From JAHEJB01 sp041748175 (GTDB lineage Bacteria; Bacteroidota; Rhodothermia; Rhodothermales; Rubricoccaceae), in NCBI GenBank assembly GCA_041748175.1, contig JBGTDU010000006.1, positions 1-28,844 on the forward strand: DNA of 28,844 nt, in the 5' to 3' direction. The notes under the pieces are model-generated. The model was not told the DNA's origin. It did not search any database and worked only from the letters and a program-made list of their open reading frames with translations. The translations under genes and the position numbers were made by a program. Positions 7,001 through 12,420 of the stretch are shown piece by piece; within the stretch, counting starts at the first letter, position 1; the number at the start of each line of letters is the position of its first letter.

Positions 7001-8514
7001 GGCTTCGCGGCCACGACGTGCGCCCCTTGCGGAAGCTGCGGCGGCGGGCCGTCAACGTCCAGCCTGCGGAAGAGGCGCGCGTCCTTGGCAACCACGTCGA
7101 ACAGGCGGACTCCGCCTTCGGTGGACTCGCTGGAGCCGAGGAAGAGAAGGCCACCGGGCCGGAGCGTATAGTGAAAGAGTGCGAACATCTGCTGCTGGAT
7201 TTCGCGCTGGAGGTAGATCAGCAGGTTGCGGCATGAGACGAGGTCCAGCCGCGAAAACGGCGGGTCCTTGAGCGGGCTGTGCGGGGTGAACAGCACGGCT
7301 TCGCGCAGCGGCTCGCTGGCGCGGTAGTGCCCGTTCTCGTGGACGAAAAACCGCCGAAGCCGCTGGGCGCTCACGTCGGCCTCAATGGACTCGGGATAGG
7401 TGCCCGCGCGAGCTTTCTGGACGGCGGCTTCACTCAGGTCGGTCGCAAACACCTGGATGCGCGGGGCCTCGGGTATCGTCGCGGCGTGCTCCAGAAGCAG
7501 CATCGCCAGGGAATACGCTTCCTCGCCCGTCGCGCAGCCCACCACCCATGCGCGGACCTCATCAGTGGCCTCTTTCCCGACGAACAGGCCGGGGATGCCA
7601 TCCCGCTCCAGGACGGCAAAGGCTTCAGGATCGCGAAAGAAGTGGGTGACGGAGATGAGGAGGTCAGCCAGGAGCGCACCTGCCTCGGTCGGGTCCTCCT
7701 GGATGTGGTGCAGGTAGGCTTCCAGGGAGTCGGAACCGGTAACGTGGAGGCGGCGGTCGAGGCGGCGGAGCACCGTCGCGCGTTTGTAGTGGGCGAAGTC
7801 GTGGCCGGTTCGTGCGCGCAGGACGGCCAGAACGTGCTGGAGCGCCCTTACCGAATCGTCTTCCAGCGCTTCCGTTGAATCGGGAAGCCGGAGGTGGCGG
7901 CGGCGATTGGCGTACGCCACCACCTCGGCCGCGAGCGCGCCCGCCGTCCCGATGAAATCAACCACGCCCGAGGAGATAGCGCTCCGGGGCATCTCGTCGA
8001 ACTGGGCGTCGTCCGGGTCCTGGGCGAGCACGAACCCGTCCATCTCGCGGATGCGCCGGACGCCCACCGTGCCGTTCGCGCCCGTCCCCGAGAGCACGAT
8101 GCCGATGGCGTGGTCCCCGTAGGCCTCGGCCAGCGTTCGGAAGAAGTGGTCGATGGGCCGCCTCAGTCGGCGTTCCTCCTGAATGTCCTCGAGGAGGAGT
8201 TGGGTGCCCGCGGCAACGAGGTTCTTGTTGGGCGGGATGACATAGACGTGGCCGGGCTCGATGGCCACAGCCTCCGTTACCTGCGTGACCGGGAGGGGCA
8301 GGTCGCTCTGGAGGACCTCCGCCAACAGGCTCTCTTTGTCCGGCGCGAGGTGGAGGACGACGACGAAGGCCATGCCTTCAGTCCCCGAGAGCCCCGCGAA
8401 GAAAGCCTTCAGCGCCTCAACGCCCCCGGCCGATGCGCCCAGCCCCACCACAAAAAGGGCGTCCTCTTGCTTTTTGGGGCCGTCGTTGTCGGCGCGGGGC
8501 TGGGTACGTTTCAT
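4024..8514 (-). CDS. CheB-CheR-PAS-GAF-PAS histidine kinase (multidomain sensor)
   Basis: A 1496-residue protein. Order: CheB methylesterase-like domain (about 18-205; S28 in GASAGG, H55 in VLHLAP); CheR methyltransferase (about 222-490; SAM motif VVGCATGEEAYS, then LDLVSCRNLLIYL); PAS-like segment (about 535-630); long coiled coil (about 645-735, repeated EEL/ENEEL); PAS (735-835); PAS (845-965); GAF (about 985-1135); PAS (1140-1260); HisKA_3-type dimerisation domain with phospho-acceptor H1290 in LILHDDLQQQL; and HATPase_c (about 1385-1480; N-box FNVAKHANT, VEDDGVGFD, GIPHLRERIELLGG, GEGTRVTITL). No transmembrane segment is evident, so it is probably cytoplasmic. CheB-CheR-PAS fusions are known outside classical chemotaxis. 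N147 replaces the expected catalytic Asp in LSGTGANG, so esterase activity is doubtful. NarL-type and receiver genes follow downstream and are the likely partners. Confidence 0.93.
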   Translation of the reverse strand: MKRTQPRADNDGPKKQEDALFVVGLGASAGGVEALKAFFAGLSGTEGMAFVVVLHLAPDKESLLAEVLQSDLPLPVTQVTEAVAIEPGHVYVIPPNKNLVAAGTQLLLEDIQEERRLRRPIDHFFRTLAEAYGDHAIGIVLSGTGANGTVGVRRIREMDGFVLAQDPDDAQFDEMPRSAISSGVVDFIGTAGALAAEVVAYANRRRHLRLPDSTEALEDDSVRALQHVLAVLRARTGHDFAHYKRATVLRRLDRRLHVTGSDSLEAYLHHIQEDPTEAGALLADLLISVTHFFRDPEAFAVLERDGIPGLFVGKEATDEVRAWVVGCATGEEAYSLAMLLLEHAATIPEAPRIQVFATDLSEAAVQKARAGTYPESIEADVSAQRLRRFFVHENGHYRASEPLREAVLFTPHSPLKDPPFSRLDLVSCRNLLIYLQREIQQQMFALFHYTLRPGGLLFLGSSESTEGGVRLFDVVAKDARLFRRLDVDGPPPQLPQGAHVVAAKPGHGLKQPHLPPPDHAADEHERLHRTLRQEAAPPSVLINEVGDIVHISDTASPFLRVAGGSPTRNLVKLLRPELRASVQLALFQARREEQPVTAGPAEFSLDGRDRRVDIHARQVPGGFSHLLFALRPPRDANDPFTAVEADAALQAELQETRQQLQVSVEEFETIREELRAENEELHSINEELRSTTEELETAKEEAQSMAEELRTVNDELKEKVDETARSKADLENLIASTEIATLFLDRHLKIKRFTPRARDHFHVLASDVGRPLADLAQKFGGVLLVEDAEAVLERLDVQQREIRSSEGRWFLVHARPYRTAEDRIDGVVITFVDISERVANENAIRAAAERFRALVEASAQIVWQADIKGHILGDSPSWRVFTGQAPGEAKEGGWMGAVHPDDLAGAVEGWRLSVQAQEDFDAEVRLHHAASESWRRMHVRAVPLRDEKSRLYGYVGMNTDVHDQREAERDLRASVANAAYRVSLTDALRPLSDPFDIQGAAARVLGEHLGASRVHYAEMEDDDEHCVVVQDYARGVPEGTGRYRVADFAALFDIVRAGRTFVSPDIQADGRLSASTRAAFAELPVEAIVVAPLVKEGRLIALFAAHHNAVHEWADDELRLIEETALRTWASVERAHTERSLRESEERFRQTAETVPDVLFTATSEGVVDYVSGQFEALTGSPISDALGTVLWPDLIHPDDRERTRAAWARAREGQEAFEIRHQVLTRNGTCNVLVRARPVSNADGTSPRWYGTVTDVEALTALAAQTRALASRLATAEHEERERVALILHDDLQQQLYGLGMTLQILRTPSSDEEARILRDQADEILESATKLTRSLAVDLSPPVLASLNVNDLLVSLARLENKRYRLEIEIDVEGGLEIQLYETRVLLYNALRELLFNVAKHANTRIVRMRAWEDGDCVVVRVEDDGVGFDAEAFERAPNARDSFGIPHLRERIELLGGHLKIESAPGEGTRVTITLPAAALDADCEVEAPDDAT

Positions 8515-8558
8515 CCCGGAATCTAGCGCACCGAGCGTTGACGACGTGATGCCGCGGG

Positions 8559-8626
8559 GTTTCGGATGTCGGATTTGGGATATCGGATTTGGGATTTGGG
8601 ATTTGGGATTTGGGATTTCGGATGTC
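8559..8626. repeat. Short tandem repeat (GGGATTT type)
   Basis: A run of 7- to 8-nt units, mainly GGATTTG or GGGATTT with TCGGAT variants, upstream of the large kinase. The same microsatellite appears in the opposite orientation at 17759-17834. Confidence 0.9.
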
Positions 8627-8710
8627 AGAGATCGGGCGGGCGTTCAGAGAAATCCGGGCGTTCGGCCTCGTCGTTGAGATGCTGCCTCCCGGCATCGGCA
8701 CCCCCGGTGA

Positions 8711-8793
8711 GCGGGACTGTTCAATTCCCGCTTCAGTACGTCGATTCAGTACGTCGATCATGTCATCCCGAAACGAAGTGAGGGATCTCCCAG
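8711..8793. repeat. Hairpin, 13-bp tandem repeat and half of a dispersed palindrome
   Basis: Three small elements in succession: an inverted repeat GCGGGA/TCCCGC (8711-8716 and 8726-8731); two exact tandem copies of TTCAGTACGTCGA (8732-8744 and 8745-8757); and a half unit of the dispersed repeat (8762-8793, GTCATCCCG...GATCTCCCAG) seen complete at 3699-3788 and 21235-21326. Confidence 0.75.
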
Positions 8794-8932
8794 CTCCCAG
8801 GCTTCGTCGGTAGGGCACGGAGGAGGTGGGTTTGCGGCCGTGTTGTCATGTAGCTCGCAGCGGACTCAGGCGGAGAGGCCGCATCCGACTCGACGCTCGG
8901 CGGCAAATGGATTCCTCGGCAAGCTCTGTTAG

Positions 8933-9090
8933 CAGGCTGTTGATTTATTCATCCGTTGGCGAGGCGAGCGAATCTTGGTCGAGATCAAGGCGCGAGATCG
9001 CAGTCGTATTGGGGATCCGGCGAGATTCTCGCAACGCTGAGATCGATCAAGAGCCGCCGCCGCAGACAGGGGGAATAAATCAACAGCCTG
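8933..9090. mobile_element. 158-bp MITE with 17-bp terminal inverted repeats
   Basis: Perfect terminal inverted repeats CAGGCTGTTGATTTATT (8933-8949, complement at 9074-9090) are bracketed by the 4-bp direct repeat TTAG (8929-8932 and 9091-9094). This matches the YTAR target duplication known for the IS5 group of insertion sequences. The interior has no transposase frame, so this is a non-autonomous element that would need a transposase in trans. A solo copy of one end lies at 3484-3499. The frames at 8826-9137 cross it and are not considered genes. The rest of 8515-9218 holds repeats and nothing else recognisable. Confidence 0.8.
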
Positions 9091-9197
9091 TTAGACCTGG
9101 GCGGAGGTCGTCTCACCTCAGGCGGTCTTTTCGATAGCCTGGCTGAAAGCGTCGCGGCCTAGCTGTTTTCTATCGTCGGAGAGTCCGCACGGCAGGA

Positions 9198-9227
9198 AGG
9201 GAATACCGCCCATAGTAGCTATTCCCT
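9198..9227 (-). terminator. 3' hairpin at the end of sodC (weak terminator candidate)
   Basis: An 8-bp stem AGGGAATA/TATTCCCT (9198-9205 and 9220-9227) encloses a 14-nt loop and overlaps the sodC stop codon at 9219-9221. No U-tract follows on the minus strand, so it may be an RNA-end stabiliser rather than an intrinsic terminator. Confidence 0.4.
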
Positions 9228-9794
9228 GTTTTCGATAATTCCGCAGCCGACCTCCGGGCCCGAGTCGCCCGAGGGCTGGGAGGTGAGGTCGTCCTCTCCT
9301 TGATGGATGATCAGCGCATGCCCGACGATCGAGTTGGGGCCGTCGAGCGAGATAGTCTCGAAGGTGCCGGTAGCCCAGGCTATGCTGTCTGCCGCGGCCT
9401 CCAGATTGCCGAGGTCGCCGACATGCCGCATGGTGTCGCTCGGCGCTCCGTGCTCCATCGCTGTTGGATCGAAATGACCGCCTGCCTCAGCGCAGCTCGT
9501 TCCTTCATGCACATGGAAGCCATGTTTGCCGGGGTTGAGCCCGCGGATGTTACCATTTAGCGCGACGCCGACATCGCTCTCGGCGAAGGTGACGGTTCCG
9601 GAAATGCCGCTCCCGCCCAGCGGACGGATCTGCGCGAATGCGGTCAAACCGATATCGTCCCCTACACTCAGAGAGTCCTTCGGTGGCAAAACGTCCTCTT
9701 CATAGATTTCACCCTGCGACCTCTCTGTCTCGCAAGCCGGGAGCAAACCGAGAGCGAAGAGGGAGAGAATCAGGGTGCTGCGTGTCTGTTGCAT
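9219..9794 (-). CDS. sodC: Cu/Zn superoxide dismutase family lipoprotein
   Basis: A 191-residue secreted protein. The start at 9794 has GAGG five bases upstream and gives a lipoprotein signal peptide (MQQTRSTLILSLFALGLLPAC, lipobox LPAC, C21), so the protein is membrane-anchored outside the cytoplasm. The family converts superoxide to oxygen and hydrogen peroxide. Metal ligands are visible: H94 and H96 in GFHVHEG, bridging H107 in GGHFDP, H115, H124 and D127 in MRHVGDLGN, and copper ligand H164 in ALIIHQGEDD. C101 and C184 form the expected disulfide. At the position of the active-site Arg, three residues before C184, there is Glu (E181), a charge reversal that should weaken substrate guidance. 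It is the last gene of a minus-strand stress cluster with two ferritin-like genes, chaB and a CBS protein. Confidence 0.92.
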   Translation of the reverse strand: MQQTRSTLILSLFALGLLPACETERSQGEIYEEDVLPPKDSLSVGDDIGLTAFAQIRPLGGSGISGTVTFAESDVGVALNGNIRGLNPGKHGFHVHEGTSCAEAGGHFDPTAMEHGAPSDTMRHVGDLGNLEAAADSIAWATGTFETISLDGPNSIVGHALIIHQGEDDLTSQPSGDSGPEVGCGIIENRE

Positions 9795-9864
9795 CGTAGC
9801 CTCGAGGGGAAAGCCGACAGGGAGATTGGTCCGGTATGCAATGGATCGCAAAATCAACGCCTCG

Positions 9865-10464
9865 CTACTGCATGGGGTACAGAGGGGCGCGTCGAACAGT
9901 CGGAGAACGGAATGCGGCGCTGAAAGGCGTCTGCGCCCTTTCCAGTTGCATCGCAGCCTCGCTCTCGGTGGGCCCGACCATCAGACGCATTAGCGCGTCG
10001 TGAGCGTGCTGATCGTCGAGGCGTGTCTGCTTGAGAAGAGCCAGGTCATCGAGCCGGTTTAGCATTTCCGCGTAGGTACAGATCGTGTGACAGGCGGTGA
10101 CGATGTAGCGCTCGATCCGCCAGGCGTGTGAGATGAGAGCTCCGTCGGGCACAGCGACGTCTCGATCGACGGAATAGCGACCATCGACACCTCTTACCAT
10201 TGTCTCGTCTTCAAATTCTTCGACGAGTCCGCGGACAACCGTGCATTCCCGGCCGGATGGTTTCTCCTTCAGGCTGCGGAAAATCTGTTTCAGGTGCTTT
10301 ATGTGGCTTCGCGTCCTGGCCGCTTGGTCGCGAAAGGCGTGGCCCAGCCTCGCGTCGTTCGCGGCATCGGCCATCATCGGGAAAACCCGGACGAGCTGTT
10401 GCCTCGCATCATAGACATCGCGGAGTTGGTCGATATAGAGCCCGGAGAGTGTCGAGATCGGCAT
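9865..10464 (-). CDS. DUF892 (YciF-type) ferritin-like protein, ligand-poor paralogue
   Basis: A 199-residue four-helix protein of the DUF892 family, clearly homologous to the product of 11035-11550 (shared LYxxQLRDxYDA, MADAAND, CTYAE blocks). The ATG at 10464 starts just before the first helix; an upstream extension to 10545 is Pro-rich and unlikely. Compared with its sister, candidate diiron ligands are changed: E21 to R in YDARQQL, E59 to K in HLKQIF, the EHYE motif to ERYI (118-121), and DEEK to DDQH. It also has a ~30-residue C-terminal tail (about 170-199) absent from the sister. It may have lost metal binding and act structurally or as a partner in a hetero-assembly; this is inference. 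It lies between chaB and sodC. Confidence 0.85.
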   Translation of the reverse strand: MPISTLSGLYIDQLRDVYDARQQLVRVFPMMADAANDARLGHAFRDQAARTRSHIKHLKQIFRSLKEKPSGRECTVVRGLVEEFEDETMVRGVDGRYSVDRDVAVPDGALISHAWRIERYIVTACHTICTYAEMLNRLDDLALLKQTRLDDQHAHDALMRLMVGPTESEAAMQLERAQTPFSAAFRSPTVRRAPLYPMQ

Positions 10465-10542
10465 GGCGAGCCCTCTTGCAGAAATGTTGAGGGGCGGCGG
10501 CGAGCGCCGGGTCAACGGTGGAAGGGAGATAAACAGCGGGAG

Positions 10543-10564
10543 CACTTCTTATGCGGCAGAAGTG
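10543..10564 (-). terminator. Hairpin directly after chaB
   Basis: A 7-bp perfect stem CACTTCT/AGAAGTG (10543-10549 and 10558-10564) with an 8-nt loop begins at the base after the chaB stop (10565-10567). There is no strong U-tract (CTCCCGCTGTTTAT follows), so attenuation or RNA protection between chaB and the ferritin-like gene is as likely as termination. Confidence 0.4.
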
Positions 10565-10813
10565 TTAGGCATAGGTCGTTTTATTCATTGTTTTGCGCCA
10601 GGATTCCCCATTCTTTTCGTAGGAATTCTTTACCGCCTCCCACGCTACCCTGTGAGCAGTTTCCTCGCGCGAATCCTCGGGATCCCTACGCTCGTCCGGG
10701 TTTTTGTATTCGTCCCAGGCGTTGTTAAAGGCCGCCTGGTAGATCTCCTGGGCGTGCTTCGGCGGACTATTCTTGACTGAGTCCGGAAGCTCTGATTGGG
10801 TGTCGTAGGGCAT
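10565..10813 (-). CDS. chaB: ChaB family protein
   Basis: An 82-residue protein matching ChaB closely over its whole length: MPYDTQSELPDSVKN, PKHAQEIYQAAFNNAWDEY, then EETAHRVAWEAVKNSYEK. ChaB is annotated as a regulator of the ChaA cation/proton antiporter, but the biochemical role is poorly established. The ATG at 10813 matches the family start; the open frame extends to 10879 without similarity. No chaA is in the window. Its neighbours are two DUF892 ferritin-like genes, a grouping with general-stress proteins seen in other bacteria. Confidence 0.93.
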   Translation of the reverse strand: MPYDTQSELPDSVKNSPPKHAQEIYQAAFNNAWDEYKNPDERRDPEDSREETAHRVAWEAVKNSYEKNGESWRKTMNKTTYA

Positions 10814-11034
10814 GGGATTGAGGAGCATGCCCGACGTTACAGCGGAAGGGAATCCGGAGCGAGCGTGGTTCTTGTGCACCGATCCTTGCCTGGCATGGCG
10901 CTCACCGTCGGCAAAAGAGGAGGGAACCGACGGTTTTAATCACTGCGAGCGCCACACCAAGCGAGGAAAATCACGGGGCGAAGGGAGAGGGCGAATGGGA
11001 TGGTCGGGAGGAATGCGAACGGCCCGGAGCATCG

Positions 11035-11550
11035 TCAAGCAACGGCCGCCTGGACGTTGATAAACTGCTTGGCCAGGAGCGTGAGCGAGTCGTCAGCGGC
11101 CTTTTCCTCGTCTAACGTCAGGCCGAGTAGATCGTGGTCGTCGTTGCGGCCTAGCGTTTCGGCATACGTGCACACGGTGCCATATCCGGCAATCTCGTAG
11201 TGCTCGATGCGCTGCGCATGCGCGATGAGCCCGGCGTCCAACACCGCGGGGTCGGCGTCCTGGCCAAACAAGCGGCTGGCTTGGCTCATCAAGCCTTCGC
11301 TCTCCTTTATCAAGCCCTGCATCGCCTTGCAACTCTTGCCATTTGGGCTCTCTCCCAATTGGTCGAAGACCTGCTCAAGGCGGCGAACGTGTCGTCGGGT
11401 TTTGTCGAGGTGGTCGTGGAAGGCGCGAGCCAACTCACCATCGTTGGCGGCGTCCGCCATTTTGGGCAGAGCCTCGACAAGCTGCTGTTCGGCATCGTAG
11501 AGATCGCGGAGCTGTTCGACGTACAGATCGGCGAGCGTGTTGAGCATCAT
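11035..11550 (-). CDS. DUF892 (YciF-type) ferritin-like protein
   Basis: A 171-residue ferritin-like four-helix protein. Predicted carboxylate and histidine ligands are in place: E21 in YDAEQQL, E59 in RLEQVF, E116/H117/E119 in RIEHYE, and E148/E149 in LDEEK. Family members are stress-induced and bind a diiron centre in known structures, but their reaction is unclear. Two adjacent ATGs (11550 and 11547) are possible starts; AAGAA lies 8-12 bases upstream. A 16-bp palindrome lies 111 bp upstream of the start. It heads the group chaB, second DUF892 gene, sodC on the same strand. Confidence 0.9.
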   Translation of the reverse strand: MMLNTLADLYVEQLRDLYDAEQQLVEALPKMADAANDGELARAFHDHLDKTRRHVRRLEQVFDQLGESPNGKSCKAMQGLIKESEGLMSQASRLFGQDADPAVLDAGLIAHAQRIEHYEIAGYGTVCTYAETLGRNDDHDLLGLTLDEEKAADDSLTLLAKQFINVQAAVA

Positions 11551-11660
11551 GGCGGTTTTTCTTGTGGTCGGGGATCGGACGAGCACCGGGTGTCCATTCT
11601 GTAGTCTTGCCGGCACCGATAAACGTAAATCAAACTATCGCTGCTTTGAGCGGAGATTCA

Positions 11661-11676
11661 TAGCAGGATCGTGCTA
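11661..11676. promoter_or_regulatory. Operator-like palindrome TAGCAG-N4-TGCTA
   Basis: TAGCAGGATCGTGCTA differs by one base from the perfect palindrome at 12245-12260. It lies between the CBS gene and the ferritin-like gene, 111 bp upstream of the latter. It is a candidate regulator-binding site; the cognate protein is unknown. Confidence 0.4.
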
Positions 11677-11730
11677 ATGCGGTGTCGCCCGCGGCGGGAT
11701 GCACGGTGCCGCTCCCGCGAACACCGGCCA

Positions 11731-12165
11731 TCAGGCCATCGACGCCTCCTTTGAGATAGCTTCAACGACTTCACCCGTCCGGAGCTCGAAGCCCATCCGT
11801 GCGAGGTCGGCCTGGGCGAGGATCCCGACGACAGCCTCGTCTTCATCCACGACCACGAGTCGGCGGAGCTGGTGCTCCTTCATGAGTCTGGCGGCCTCCT
11901 CCACGTCGGCGTCCGCTTTGATCGTGATGGCCTGTTCGGTCATCGCATCGGCGACGGTCATCTCGATAGGGTTCTGGCCACGCGCTACAAGGCGGACGGT
12001 GATGTCGCGGTCGGTTACCATGCCAATCGGCCGCTTTACTTCTGTGCTCTCGATTACGGGGACCGCTCCGCAGTCGCACTCGGCCATCATCTGCGCCGCC
12101 TCCTGAATGGTCGTGTTCTCGGTGCAACAGGCGGGATTTTCGGTCATGATCTCTCGGACGTACAT
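11731..12165 (-). CDS. Two-CBS-domain protein
   Basis: A 144-residue protein consisting of a CBS pair (Bateman module): first CBS about 7-63 (ENTTIQEAAQMMAECDCGAVPVIE, then GMVTDRDITVRLVARG), second about 74-130 (IKADADVEEAARLMKEHQLRRLVVVDE, then VGILAQADLAR). Such stand-alone pairs bind adenosine nucleotides and report energy or redox state. The target cannot be told from the sequence. There is no clear Shine-Dalgarno before the ATG at 12165. It is the upstream member of the stress cluster that continues with the ferritin-like gene. A perfect 16-bp palindrome lies 80 bp upstream of its start. Confidence 0.92.
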   Translation of the reverse strand: MYVREIMTENPACCTENTTIQEAAQMMAECDCGAVPVIESTEVKRPIGMVTDRDITVRLVARGQNPIEMTVADAMTEQAITIKADADVEEAARLMKEHQLRRLVVVDEDEAVVGILAQADLARMGFELRTGEVVEAISKEASMA

Positions 12166-12244
12166 GGGTCTGGGCGGAACTGATGAGGGAGGAACGGAGG
12201 AGAGGGTAAGACGCGGAGCGATGCAGGAGGTGCCTTTGCCTGGC

Positions 12245-12260
12245 TAGCAGGATCCTGCTA
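12245..12260. promoter_or_regulatory. Perfect 16-bp palindrome TAGCAGGATCCTGCTA
   Basis: A perfect dyad 80 bp upstream of the CBS gene and in the gap downstream of gyrA. A one-mismatch copy lies upstream of the ferritin-like gene at 11661. Position and symmetry suit a dimeric repressor or activator. The remainder of 12166-12397 shows nothing else. Confidence 0.45.
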
Positions 12261-12397
12261 AACCTTTCTCGCCTCCACCTGTCTGGTAGGCTGTTGAGAT
12301 CCACACGTCAGGGATTCCTCCTTTTGAGCCAGCAAGCCAGGCCGTGGACGATTGAGATAGGTCGCTACGCTCTGCGGATATTTCCGAGTGAGGCGCT

Positions 12398-12420
12398 GGG
12401 GCGAGAGTTGTTTTGCCCCT
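12398..12420. repeat. REP-like palindrome at the gyrA stop codon
   Basis: GGGGCGAGA...TGCCCCT, with CTACG following, matches the ends of the REP family flanking the RAYT gene at 1-810, with a mutated inner part. The gyrA stop (12419-12421) lies at its edge, so the element forms the 3' end of the gyrA message on the minus strand. Confidence 0.6.

Noticed and set aside
8559..8626. Possible CRISPR array
   Set aside because: The units are 7-8 nt and contiguous with no unique spacers; the same holds for 17759-17834 and the 21-bp units at 3792-3854. No cas gene is present.
8826..9137. Plus-strand frame of 103 codons over the MITE
   Set aside because: It reads through both inverted repeats of a mobile element and has no plausible domain.
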